Source of the DNA: Auriscalpium vulgare
Taxonomy: Eukaryota; Basidiomycota; Agaricomycetes; Russulales; Auriscalpiaceae
Assembly (NCBI GenBank): GCA_019915015.1
Contig: JAHBBC010000013.1
Location: 186,001-250,000 of the forward strand
Length of the DNA: 64,000 nucleotides
Reading direction: 5' to 3'
Shown here: in pieces, positions 44,401 through 53,325 of the stretch
Position numbering within the stretch: position 1 is the stretch's first letter
Layout of the letters: each line of letters starts with the position of its first letter
Translations under genes and position numbers: made by a program
The notes under the pieces: generated by a model
Databases searched by the model: none
What the model was told of the DNA's origin: nothing
Seen by the model: the letters and a program-made list of their open reading frames with translations, nothing else

Positions 44401-46720
44401 GAAACAAACATACCCTTCGATCATGGCCAAGAGACATATCGTACAGATGTTCGCCGGGGGATGTTCCCAATTCCTGGCAAAAGCGCAAGGAATGCCGAAA
44501 CACATCGAAAAGGCGCTAATAAAACTGATAAAAAACTTCATATGGTCAGAGGACACACGAGTGGCACCAATCGACCTGAAACACCTTTACCGCCCTAAGG
44601 AACAAGGAGGGATAGACCTCCTCGACATCGCTGCCAGGAATGACGCGATCGAACTGATCTGGCTGAAAGAATATCTGGACCTGACCGACACGCGCCCAGC
44701 GTGGGCATACTTGACGGACGCCCTAATCAAACGCACACTCAAAGACGTACACACCGTGGCACACCTCAACACCTTCCTACAGCGATGGACACCTCCGTTG
44801 CGGGGACGGACAGACGAAACGAAACTACCAACAGAAATCGTCAGAATGCTGCAAGCAGCCAAAACATACAACGCACAGTTCGCCGTACTCAAGTTATCCA
44901 AAGAGCTGAAACGTCAGCTCCCCGCCTGGTACCACCTTGGCACTGACAAACCCAAGCCGATAGCAGCAAAGTCGAAGTGCCTGATGTACATCCACAAAGT
45001 CAGAACCACCGCGGAAATAGAAAAAATGGCCGAACGGCTCCTACCTGATAGGCCAGGACGACCGCACTACCCAATAGCACGCTGCGCATGCGCACCGTGC
45101 AAAGCAGACGCCAGAAAAGGATGTGGAAACCCACACAAGTGCGCCCAGGAAGCGCGAGCGATCCTGCGAAAGATGAACGCGAAAACGAACCCAGAGATGG
45201 CATCCCCGAAGGACGGACTCACCCTCACAAAGCGCCGCCGCGACAAAAATATACGGGCAATGGCGAGTAAGACAGGAGTGGTACTGTTCAACCCCACCGT
45301 AACCGCCTCGAAGTCTTTCGCAGACTGCTTCCGGGTATTTACAGACCCAGGAACGATGGCCCCCATACCAGCGCACCGACTAACGCAAATCCCACCGGGA
45401 CTAAACCACCAAGACGACCCCTTAGTGGTATACACAGATGGCTCATGCATAAATAACGGCAAAATAAACTCACAATGTGGAAGCGGGGTGTGGATAAGCG
45501 AGAACAATCCCCTCAACATAGCCGCCAGAATAGGGGGCGAAGCGAGGACAAACCAGACCGGAGAACTTGCTGCGGTCATCCTGGCACTTAAAAGCATAGA
45601 CAATTTCCGCCCGATCCACATCAAAACGGACTCGGAATACGTCAAAAAAGGACTCACCGAACGTTTCCAAGCATGGGAAGACAATGGATGGGTCAAAATA
45701 AGGAACAGGGACATGTTCAAGAAAGCAATTGACCTACTGAGGAGACGATCCGCCCCCACATGGTTTGAATGGGTGAAAGGGCATAGTGGAGAGCCCGGCA
45801 ACGAAGGAGCAGACGAGCTAGCAGACGACGGGGCACACGAGAACAACCCAACGGACCTCAACCTGAGTATTGCTCCAGAATGGAACCTCACGGGAGCGAA
45901 ATTGGCAACGCTAACACAGGCCACCGCATACCACGGCATCCGGGAACGAGCAAAAGACGACGACAGAACGGGCCTAAGGGCGCAACTAAACCTTGCGCGT
46001 GATGCCCTAGAAGCCAGCACGGGTCATTTAGAAACTGATGCCGCACTATGGAAAGGAATAACGCACCGGGATATCAGACGACCAATCCGCACATTCCTGT
46101 TCCGCGCGTACCACAACAGCTACAAGCTTGGAGACTTTTGGACCAAAATAAACGACTATGAGAAGGCCCGCTGCGAGGTCTGCAACGACCCCTCCGAGTC
46201 GCTAGCCCACATACTCCTGGAATGCGACTCAGACCCGCAAACAATCATATGGAGGTTAGCAAAGGACCTATGGCCGCATGGGGACGAAACCTGGCCGCAC
46301 CTATCACTAGGGACAATCCTAGCGTGCGGGAACCTCGAAGTCAAGAGAACCAGAAATGACAACATAGACGACGAGGAGCAAGAAGCAAAACGCGACCCGG
46401 GCGCAACGCGCTTACTGAAAATCATCATATCAGAATCGGCCCACCTAATCTGGCGGCTCCGGTGCGAAAGACAAATCGGGGGCCGCACGCACACTGCCGC
46501 CTCAATCACGAGGAGATGGCATCAGGCCATCAACGATAGACTCGTAACAGATCAAATCACAGCAAGGAACATCATCCGGACGGAAAGCAACTACCAGAAT
46601 GTAGAAGACACGTGGAAGGGAACATTGAAGGACGAACGATTCCTCCCCTTCGAATGGGCGAAAGCCAAAGAGGTTTTAGTGGGTATTGTCCCGCCCAGGC
46701 CCCCTATTCAACGGATGTGA
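41420..46720 (+). CDS. LINE ORF2 polyprotein: endonuclease, reverse transcriptase, RNase H
   Basis: The frame codes for up to 1,766 aa. Met 41420 is the first; Met 41535 (MSSIGSNLSGSGG) is an alternative start. The endonuclease shows SQNMNG, ILALQETHL, GDMN, SRLDRIYV and PSDHDM. The RT shows NYRPITLLNTDYKLLTKAL, AGFVPGRSI, MALDQEKAYDKI, GVRQGDPLSCLLFNLAIEPL and the catalytic FADD. RNase H shows VVYTDGSCI, TGELAAVILAL, IKTDSEYV and WVKGHSGEPGNEGADELAD, so all acidic residues are present. A late CEVCNDPSESLAHILLEC has the Cys/His spacing often seen at the end of such ORFs. All catalytic residues look intact. Confidence 0.96.
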   Translation: MCPPVSAGSRRPRPRIVVRGALCPTAAQSSQLSVNTGYMSSIGSNLSGSGGRSSIAAGTPPDDATGASAGGSATSASQTHHVDEAQQPDPLPHEGPLPEDRPPSREGTPTPGAPQTHRAPKQGKKFKANMKLASQNMNGRTFHTKNGSVQSKWPEIARMIKEHKVGILALQETHLSENELNELNRRYSKKMVILNSPFPENPTGSAGTGFVLNKAMIKTDKYTLTELIPGRAALLTINWNTEQTLNILNIYAPNYANEHPEFWEQVDAELVEHGIEHIDYEMGDMNLVEDALDRAPQHTDDEAAVEALRVFRHKYGLRDAWREAFPRTRAFTYRHNRGMIKSRLDRIYVADKHIPHTYEWSFNPKAIPSDHDMIAVRHASDQAPEIGDGRWTWPLHLVNDNALLEEVIRTGIRYEEKIHAPAFDREETTPQKLWAQLKMIIITKAKAAGKKAKSRIQNRIKTLETGRRQITRQKNLDTDEDLRMTESLIVEEINHLKQKQRSAAQRAAKARWQMKGEEIGKFWSVANKESKPRDIICRLRKPEPNGEGEPQAPGPGRGQPPPRYETNSIEMAKIAAQYHNELQNAPSERQQTAQQAKKNEDDVINSIPPEQQLPQPENSALKGRISYEDVLDALKKSKTGSATGLDGCPYELWKKLHEIHIERVKNDKPSFDVVGTLTTVFQDIQRHGVDPKSDFAEGWMCPIYKKGERSEIANYRPITLLNTDYKLLTKALAVNLGREVSPMIHNDQAGFVPGRSIFNHIRLAQTMIHYAEATSQNGVIMALDQEKAYDKIKHDYLWKVLEKFRLPETFIKTVKSLYEHAYTTININGHFSENIHITRGVRQGDPLSCLLFNLAIEPLACMFRNDPKVKGFQIPGLLNKLVINLFADDTLLYLSAEDKYEDVTEILSRWCAASGAKFNILKTEIIPIGTPEHRANVVATRKLNENDEPISDAIKITEDGQSARYLGTWVGNDADDAIPWGPVLDKINAYLTRWKQTYPSIMAKRHIVQMFAGGCSQFLAKAQGMPKHIEKALIKLIKNFIWSEDTRVAPIDLKHLYRPKEQGGIDLLDIAARNDAIELIWLKEYLDLTDTRPAWAYLTDALIKRTLKDVHTVAHLNTFLQRWTPPLRGRTDETKLPTEIVRMLQAAKTYNAQFAVLKLSKELKRQLPAWYHLGTDKPKPIAAKSKCLMYIHKVRTTAEIEKMAERLLPDRPGRPHYPIARCACAPCKADARKGCGNPHKCAQEARAILRKMNAKTNPEMASPKDGLTLTKRRRDKNIRAMASKTGVVLFNPTVTASKSFADCFRVFTDPGTMAPIPAHRLTQIPPGLNHQDDPLVVYTDGSCINNGKINSQCGSGVWISENNPLNIAARIGGEARTNQTGELAAVILALKSIDNFRPIHIKTDSEYVKKGLTERFQAWEDNGWVKIRNRDMFKKAIDLLRRRSAPTWFEWVKGHSGEPGNEGADELADDGAHENNPTDLNLSIAPEWNLTGAKLATLTQATAYHGIRERAKDDDRTGLRAQLNLARDALEASTGHLETDAALWKGITHRDIRRPIRTFLFRAYHNSYKLGDFWTKINDYEKARCEVCNDPSESLAHILLECDSDPQTIIWRLAKDLWPHGDETWPHLSLGTILACGNLEVKRTRNDNIDDEEQEAKRDPGATRLLKIIISESAHLIWRLRCERQIGGRTHTAASITRRWHQAINDRLVTDQITARNIIRTESNYQNVEDTWKGTLKDERFLPFEWAKAKEVLVGIVPPRPPIQRM

Positions 46721-46933
46721 GCGGGCGGTGTACGGAGTCCCACACAGCGTGTGTAAATGCATTTTTCCTCGGACGGACCCTCGGGTCTGCTTTAGCGGGT
46801 TGGAAGGAACTGACGGTACAGGAGATCATATTGCTCTACCATAGGTATAGTAATACTTCGTACCCCCGTAGCACTTCGCGACGGGTAGTTAGCACCTGAA
46901 TAACCACATCGCTTGTCCAAAAAAAAAAAAAAA

Positions 46934-46950
46934 TTGAAGGCATTGGCACT
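46934..46950 (+). repeat. Target-site duplication, right copy
   Basis: An exact repeat of 38187-38203 immediately after the LINE poly-A. The NLR reading frame resumes from it (LKALALCEKNGYSN). Confidence 0.97.
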
Positions 46951-47368
46951 TTGTGAAAAAAATGGCTACTCCAACATACATGCTACTGTCTTGAGATCAC
47001 TTGGAAGAACATATTTATTTACAGACGGAGGAGTTAATGCGGCTATACAATGGTACAAAAAAGCTCTGAAAGTCCAGAAAAAGATTTATGACCCCTCATC
47101 AAATGAATTTGTTATCAAGATCTTATCAGTGTTGACAGGTGAGAACGATGACGAAGGGGCATGTGTAAGGATGTTGCGGTAACCAACATGACTGGAGCAC
47201 TCTTGAGCGACTTCAGTACCCCGGTCCCCGGCAGACTGATCGGGCCTTTCGGTATCACTCTTTGTCTGTTCTTGTAAACTCATGTACATCCAGTCTTCGT
47301 AGCTTACTTTGATGGACCGTAGTCGATCGCCTGGCCAGTCAACCGTATTGTATTCTATATGTTTTGGG

Positions 47369-48869
47369 CTACACACGACTCGCCAAGTCTAATTCTGCGG
47401 GCATGCTCTCCGCCGAGAGCCCTGCGAGCATGTTCTTTGCCGCCAACGTTGCCATGTCCACGCGCGTCTCCCATGTAGCGCTGCCAATATGCGGAACAAT
47501 TACACATCTGCCACGGGATCAGCACCACGTTATCAGCACCACGTTGTGTCTCGAGCATCAACTTTCCTTACCTTGGCTCCTTCACAAGAGGGTGGCCGGC
47601 GCCGACGTTCGGCTCGCCTTCCACGACGTCCAGCCCCGCGCCCCAGATCCACTCCTCCCTCAACGCCATCGCAAGCGCGTCTGAATCCACGAGCGTGCCT
47701 CGTGCCGTATTGACAAGCACGCTGTGCTTCTTCATCTTGCGTAGGAACTCCTGATCGATCACATGGTACGTCTTCTCCCCGCCGGGTGCCAGCACGAACA
47801 GCACGTCGCTCTCACGCGCGAGAACGTCGAGGTCCACGCGGCGTACGCTCTGCAATCTATGCTCCTCAGCAAGACGCACCTCGAGCGCGGTGTCGGGCGG
47901 CGACGTCGGACTGCCGCTGTAGATGCAGTGCGTGACGCCGAATGCCGCGACGCGCTTGAGTGTCGCCTGCGCGATGCGGCCGAATCCGAGAAAACCTGCG
48001 GTCCGCGTGGGCGCGAGGGAGCTCGCGCTAAGCTGCGGACCGCACATGAAAAACGGCGCGAATTCGGGCCACTACGTCCGAGTGCTGAGTTCAGTGCGCA
48101 TGTCTCGGACGAGAGTCGAGTCGCCATACCTGTCCGTCTTTCACCAGCGTAATTCCAGCGCCGCCATTCCGCCCTGCCATGAGTGCGAGCATGACAGATA
48201 AGTCCGCGACTGTTGGTGCTCAACACATTACCGAATTACATTCAGACGAAAGCACATACCCGCGTCCGTGAGTACGTCCGGCGTGTAGCCCAGACGGACC
48301 TTCCTCTTGTACAGCTCGCCCAAACTGACGTGGTCTGCCTGCGCGTTCAATTATGTCCTGAGACACCTGAAAGCACTCTCACCGTATCCGACCGACATCG
48401 TAGACACGATCTTCAGCTGTGGCCCCGCTGAACTGGTCCATCAGCTAGGTACAGTGTAATCCAGCACACGGACTGCGCGCTCACGTACCTCTCTCAAGAA
48501 GTTCCGCATTTACCTAAACTCGGAACTAAGATTCAGCGGTCATCACGATGAAAACGCTCCTCAGATCCAACCTGATCAGTGAACAATACGATGACTCCAT
48601 CTGCCCCCGCAATATTCGATAACAGCCAGTCCCTCTCGCAAGTGCGGTCCTCAGGCCACACGGTCACCTGTGCATGCTCTTGTCAGCGTCCCTCGCTCAC
48701 GCGCGGGCACTTGGTGGGCACTGACCTGGACATCCGCGCTCTCGCGAAGGATCGCCATGGCCTCCGAGCCCAGGTCGCGTGCGACCACGACTTTGTACGG
48801 GCTGCTGGCAATGGTGGTCAGACTGGCGGAGGCGGAACAAGACCTGAGGAACAACCCTGAGGGGGACAT
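47369..48869 (-). CDS. D-isomer-specific 2-hydroxyacid dehydrogenase (glyoxylate/hydroxypyruvate reductase-like)
   Basis: A multi-exon gene, start probably ATG 48867-48869, stop 47369-47371. Exons read [39 protein letters not shown] then [45 protein letters not shown]; and [18 protein letters not shown] (the NAD(P) GxGxxA turn). They continue with [20 protein letters not shown] (catalytic Arg region), [10 protein letters not shown] (Glu) and [20 protein letters not shown] (catalytic His). This is the complete dehydrogenase signature set. The likely reaction is NAD(P)H-dependent reduction of glyoxylate or hydroxypyruvate; exact substrate is not set by sequence. The N-terminal ~20 residues before KVVVARD are Ser/Leu-rich and may be a leader. 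Confidence 0.9.
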
Positions 48870-48999
48870 CTTGAACGTTGTCGTTGAACGCGGGTCGGCG
48901 CAGGCTGGCGAGGTCTCGGATGACGGTCCCAGTGACGGCGCTCCGGGCCGCGGCCCGTATTTGGCCGCACTTTTAACAGCTCAGCATCGTCTTTTCGAC

Positions 49000-50196
49000 A
49001 TGCCACCGGCGATTGTCCCAAAACGCTTCCACTCGCGGTACACGCACGAAACAGACATTGGTCCCGGGCGCAAACGGTCCTTATGGGAGCTCGGTCAGAA
49101 GCAAGCCGCCTCGTCACTCGAACGCTACCATTATCTCTGCGCGTCCGTCCAGAAGGCCTTTGAGGTGGTCGATGTGCCACCAGATGTCTCCCAGGGCCAG
49201 ATGTTTGCTCGCAAAGCGCTATTATTCTCCTCGTACACTGCCTTTCCTCTGGACGCAGTCAGTGGGATCAAGCTGCACCCGCGCGACGACGGCACAGTCA
49301 ACCCGGGAGACGTGAAGTTGTACATCTCTATGATCAAGAACAACTGGATGTGTAGAGAAGCCGGGATCCTGCGGTGCATCGATGAGGCGCGGGAGTGGTA
49401 CAACCTGGTACTCAACTACCATTCCTCCGCGCATACGACCGGCCACAGACCTTGGGATCGCCTGTTCGAGAGTTTGAAAAACAGTGACTACGACAAGGGG
49501 TTCGTGCAGTGCATGGTGCGTTTGTCTTATCCGCCGTAGGGCTTTAATTTAACCGTTCCACGGTTCTTTGCGCGAGAGTCTGGGTGCCTTGACCTGACCT
49601 GCCCTTTCATGCACGACGAAGCCAAGGCCCGGCGCGACCGCGAGAAGGTGCTTGAATCCCGGCGGCGCAGGCTCGGGCAGCCCACCCGGCGTGATATCTC
49701 CCTGCGCCAGCTCCGCGACCTGGCTACGCACCGTGAGACACAGCCCATACCCGTCCTCAGCCCGGAGACCTTGCGCGAGCGCTTGGAGAGCGCGACCATT
49801 GCAGACTTAGACAACGACACCGATGACTTCTTCGAGGATATGGACCCCGAGGCGTTGCGCATCATCGATTGTCCGCAGAGCGTCAAGAGGATATGCGCCA
49901 ATCCTCAGTGCCTGACTGTTGTGATGAGGGGTGAGCCCAGTGTGGAGGTGGTGATGAAGGCGTGTTCGGGATGTCATGCAGCGTGGTATTGCTCAGTGCG
50001 TAGCTCCTAAGCCTCAAGCGCGCTTTTGTTGATGTTTTCTCTGTAAATACAGCGCGAGTGCTAGGTGGCTGATTGGCGGCGCCACAAGAGGGAACCGTGC
50101 ATTCCGTTTGAAGACATCGTCGAGGAGGACGACTACTGGGACGAGTTCGGCAATCGGAAGGGTGCAGAGGACTTACGCTTCGGTACAGCTAATTAG
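49000..50196 (+). pseudogene. MYND / CCCH zinc-finger protein, copy 1 (damaged)
   Basis: The coding frame from ATG 49000 (MPPAIVPKRFHSRYTHETDI) aligns with the intact copy at 53559-54687: SLERYHYLCASVQKAF, KLHPRDDGTVNPGDV, WYNLVLNYHSSAHTTG, FFARESGCLDLTCPFMHDEA and ICANPQCL then CSGCHAAWYCS. Two lesions stand out. The intron after TGC ATG (donor 49516) has CGG where the intact copy has the CAG acceptor (49561-49563). In the last exon, CAG of the MYND motif is TAG (50062-50064), so residues DWRRHKREPC are cut off. Either change would remove the MYND tail. The gene may still give a shorter protein, but it looks like a decaying duplicate. Confidence 0.75.
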
Positions 50197-50534
50197 CAGA
50201 GCAAATGTACAGGCCAGATGATGATTTACGCGTCACATCTCAAATCGGTGTTGCGCCGAGTTATGAGTCTCGAAATAAAAGTACCTGAGTACCAACAAGG
50301 ACAACCGATCCCATAGTCCATGTCATGCAAATAAATAGACACGATTGAGAGTAGCAGCGGGGTTTATTGAACGAACACTAGGACAAGTCGCTGCGTCTCA
50401 ACGCCACCGACGATACCGTCGCATCTCCCTCATCTTCCTCCCCGAACGATGCGGCTGGAAAACTCAGATTCATGTCAACTAGTGCAATCCCCGAGTGCAA
50501 ACCGGAGTGCCTCCTCTGGAAAGCGATTGCGCGG

Positions 50535-51576
50535 TCACGCATCGTCAGCGGGAGCGTAGCGGATAATTTGACGAGTTCTATACACAACATTATATCCAGC
50601 TCGAGCTCCTGGTAGGCACTTGGAAGAACACGTACTGGAACGGAGGCGGCAAGAGGTCGTTGCCTTCCCCACGAATTCTGTACAGAACACGAAGTCAGCT
50701 CGACTCGCTTTTGGTGGACATTGAAAGAACACCGTGACGCACGACTGATGCGGCAAGAGGTCGTCGCCGTCCTTGCGAGTTCTATGAAAACGATGAATCA
50801 AGCTTCATGTGGACACTTTAAATACTACGCACTGGAACGGAGGCGGCAAGAGGTCGTCTCCATCCTTGCGAGTTCTATGAAGACAATGAATTCAGCTTCA
50901 AATGTACCCTTGAAATACTACGCACTGGAACGGAGGCGGCAAGAGGTCGTCGCCATCCTTGCGTGTTCTATAAAAACAATGAATTCAGCTTCAGGTGGAC
51001 ATTTTATTTAAATACTCCGCACTGGAACGGAGGCGGCAAGAGGTCGTCGCCGTCCTTGCGAGTTCTATGGAACCGATGAATTCAGCTTCATGTGGACACT
51101 TTATATAATACACACTGGAACGGAGGCGGCAAGAGGTCGTCTCCATCCTTGCGAGTTCTATGAAGACAATGAATTTAGCTTCAAATGTACCCTTGAAATA
51201 CTACGCACTGGAACGGAGGCGGCAAGAGGTCGTCGCCATCCTTGCGTGTTCTATAAAAGCAATGAATTCAGCTTCAGGTGGACATTTTATTTAAATACTC
51301 CGCACTGGAACGGAGGCGGCAAGAGGTCTTTGCCAAGCTCGCGCCTGCAGTGTGGCATGCAAGTCAGTGATCAGCATTTTGGAAAGCTGATGTACAACTC
51401 ACGCAGCAGCGTGGACGTCGGCGCTGTGCACATTGCTTGTGAGCCCAGTAGTTCTAGTACGAACGACATCACACGTACCGAACGAGAGCATTACTGCCTC
51501 TGAAGGGGGCCGGAGCAGCAAGGACCGGGGCGACGAATGCTCCGACGGCAAAAGCAACAGTGAACGTAGAGCGCAT
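50535..51576 (-). CDS. Secreted repeat protein built from 42-nt mini-exons (14-aa repeats)
   Basis: Eleven exons join in phase to about 163 aa. Exon 1 (51479-51576) encodes a signal peptide, MRSTFTVAFAVGAFVAPVLA followed by APAPFRGSNALV. Exon 2 is 51403-51423 and exon 3 is 51306-51344 (ARELGKDLLPPPF). Then come five exons of exactly 42 nt, each encoding QTRKDGDDLLPPPF, a shorter diverged one (...DDLLPHQ), one reading IRGEGNDLLPPPF, and a last exon 50535-50577 ending QTRQIIRYAPADDA. Each unit is followed by GTGCGT- or GTGTGT-type donors and preceded by TTCATAG- or TTATAG-type acceptors with introns of 51-55 bp, all in the same phase. No known domain is seen. It could be a secreted effector-like or cell-wall protein, or a peptide precursor; function is unknown. 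Confidence 0.82.
50748..51335 (-). repeat. Tandem array of exon-plus-intron units with three-unit higher-order period
   Basis: Monomers of 93, 97 and 93 bp (starts of the shared ggaacggaggcggcaagagg block at 50834, 50927, 51024, 51117, 51210, 51307) recur in the order B-C-A-B-C. The higher-order period is therefore about 283 bp. A further A-type unit (50748-50833) and a diverged unit (50634-50747) precede them. Each monomer equals one 42-nt coding exon plus one intron of the overlapping gene. Confidence 0.93.
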
Positions 51577-52750
51577 GATGGCTTAGAGTAAAAAGACTGG
51601 AGGAAAGAGTAACAACTGAGATAGCTGCTGAAGATTCAGGAGCTCGTCTTCGGCCTACTTATAGGCTTTCTGACTTGGCTCGGCGACACTCGGATAACTC
51701 CACATCTCGTAATTAGACCGCTGATGCACAAATCACAGACGACCACACACCTCTTCGTGGACCGGACTAATCAGGTGCTGCTTGGCTAAAAAGATGGTGA
51801 GCAATTGCGTTTCATGGTGGCAGGAAGTGTTCGGCAAAGTCATGCCCACATGCCGAACAAGGTGCAGGCGGACACCGCGAGAACACAGACCCCATGGCCG
51901 AAGAAAACACAAGAACCATCGCCGAACTCACATGACCCAGATGTCCTGGATTGCCATACTTGCGATCAAAAAGCGTCCAAAACAGTCGAAACCGACGGAA
52001 CATCATCAACTTCGCCGCAGCACTGGTGAGAGTCCTCGCCATTGGCTGCGATCACGCGCCGGATACCTGTATCAAGGTGCACGATTTCGGAATAGCATGG
52101 TATCCGTGAGACGAAACTTTATTGTGCCCGCTTTTACAAAGCGCTGAACGTGAACCCTAGCGTTGCCCCGCAACAAGGATAATCGAGAAATAGTCAGCGA
52201 TAATTCGATCAAGGGTAGGGCTCTTGACCTGCCTACCATTGTGCTGCATGTATTAGGACTGTGTGTGCTGTTACCCGCGCAAAATGGACTACCTCGTCGT
52301 CAGAAGTACGAATACTCGCCGTCCTGCGCGGAATGTTCGACTCATCATCGTGACGCCGAGATTGCCGCCTAATTGTTGAACTAAGACGTCATATGAGAAT
52401 GTGTGCACGACGGATAGAGGCATGCTCGTGCCTAAGGTTTCGTTATTTTGACTGAGATTGCACCCGACCTTGCTCTCACTGCGGAAGGATGAATAAATAT
52501 GTGTTACGGCTGGTGAGATGGAGTTCATAGCTACGTGGATGTCATCACGGGCGCGGCGGTCAGAAGCGGCGTCTGCATCCAAGGTCGATAGAAAAAATGA
52601 TAGAATCGTCGAAGCTGACGACGACTTGACGGAACGACTTGGGAACGACTGTCTTCCGGCGCGCGACTCAGACGATATGACAACGACTCCGACGAGATCA
52701 GGGTTTTTTTGTCTGTCAGACTCGGAGGTCAATGACGCGGTCCGTGAGAT
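51577..52750. other. Intergenic region upstream of the mini-exon gene
   Basis: On the minus strand a TATAAG box (+ strand 51657-51664, cttataggc) lies about 85 bp before the ATG of the repeat protein and is a plausible core promoter. The rest, up to 52750, has scattered short frames but nothing I recognise. Confidence 0.45.
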
Positions 52751-52792
52751 GTTGTGGAAGGAGGTAACAACTGGCTGGAGAGAAAACCCCAG

Positions 52793-53215
52793 TGGGGTCG
52801 GACGTGGTCGGACGCGCTCCGCCGACGGCCGCGCTGGGGCCGGGCCGCCGCCGCTCAAGCCGTCTTTCGACATGCCACCGATTTTCCCAAGCGCCCTCAC
52901 TCGTGGTACAAGCACGAAACAGATATCGGTCTTCGGCGCAAGAGAGCGCAAGACTCGGAGGTCCCTGTATATGAGAACACGGTCAGAAGTAAGCTGTCGT
53001 CGAACTCATACACTAATTTACTGACATCACCTCTGCGCGTCCATCCACCCAGACCCAAGCCAAGGCCAGATGTTGGCTCTCTCAAGGGGTTTATCTCAGG
53101 CTCTTCTCACCGCGCGTTTCTTCTGGAAGCGGCATGCATTGGATTCGAGCTGCAACCGTGCGACTCCGAGGACGGCGTTCGAGCGCCTGAGGAACAGCGG
53201 CTACGGCTTGGCTAC
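52793..53215 (+). pseudogene. Degenerate remnant of the MYND gene family
   Basis: Fragments align with copy 1 but in changing frames: 52868-52952 (cgacatgccaccgattttcc; FPKRPHSWYKHETDIG), 53033-53084 (catccacccagacccaag; compare the cgtccgtccagaagg region) and 53120-53210 (gattcgagctgcaaccgtgc, then gcgcctgaggaacagcgg). Large internal parts are missing and there is no zinc-finger end. It is a dead third copy between the other two. Confidence 0.7.
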
Positions 53216-53264
53216 GGCAATTACTCATAGGGTTCCGCACGGGTATACCGCGGGTTGAGATCTT

Positions 53265-53325
53265 GCACACCGTACCCGTACCCGCCAAACCCGTACCCGT
53301 ACGGATCCCCTACCCGTCGTTGACG
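53265..53325. repeat. TACCCG-type microsatellite
   Basis: Repeats of tacccg with interruptions (accgtacccgtacccgcc, aaacccgtacccgtacgg). A related strand-flipped run, cgcgggtacgaac and ttacgggtattgc, follows to 53390. It lies between the MYND remnant and the intact copy. Confidence 0.8.

Larger units (their letters stand above)
38204..46933 (+). mobile_element. Full-length LINE (non-LTR retrotransposon), Tad1-like, 8.73 kb
   Basis: The element lies between perfect 17-bp direct repeats, has no LTRs and ends in 15 A (46919-46933). It carries ORF1 with a CCHC knuckle and ORF2 with apurinic endonuclease, reverse transcriptase and RNase H. A 720-bp C-rich 5' leader (38204-38925) precedes ORF1, a 455-bp spacer separates the ORFs, and the 3' UTR is about 210 bp. 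The domain set (APE-RT-RNase H) and fungal host fit the Tad1 group, but clade placement needs a tree. ORF2 has no stop or frameshift over 1,766 codons and the target duplication is undiverged, so the insertion is recent and the element may still be active. Confidence 0.95.
34931..47182 (+). pseudogene. NLR/STAND protein (helical N-terminus, NB-ARC-like ATPase, TPR), split by a LINE
   Basis: The gene starts at ATG 34931 (exon 34931-35012, next exon from 35068) and continues through small exons to a large one at about 35880-38203. It resumes at 46934 after the inserted LINE and stops at 47180-47182. The N-terminal region (LREIGELSVQVPYIKGAAGV, then SELARLLEEATTYAKG) resembles the MLKL-like helical adaptor of mushroom NLRs. 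The ATPase has the P-loop GVGGIGKTT, Walker-B-like SLLCLDNFE, LLITSRG and EGLPLAL. The C-terminus is a series of TPRs. Codons are strongly A/T-ending, unlike every neighbour. The insertion replaces the ending ALALCEKNGYSNIHAT with ALALGAP and a stop, removing the last TPRs. The rest remains open, so a shortened protein may still be made. Confidence 0.85.

Noticed and set aside
45067..46020. 317-codon minus-strand frame inside LINE ORF2
   Set aside because: Antisense to the RNase H region; no recognisable features.
38204..46933. LTR retrotransposon
   Set aside because: No long terminal repeats, integrase or protease; poly-A tail, endonuclease domain and 17-bp target duplication indicate a LINE.
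50634..51335. CRISPR-like array
   Set aside because: Repeats are adjacent ~93-97 bp units without unique spacers, in a eukaryotic genome.
50721..51503. Plus-strand repeat frames (ERRRQEVV... type) across the minisatellite
   Set aside because: They have no signal peptide or family features and their repeat units differ in length, breaking the frame; the minus strand has a signal peptide and perfect splice signals in every unit.
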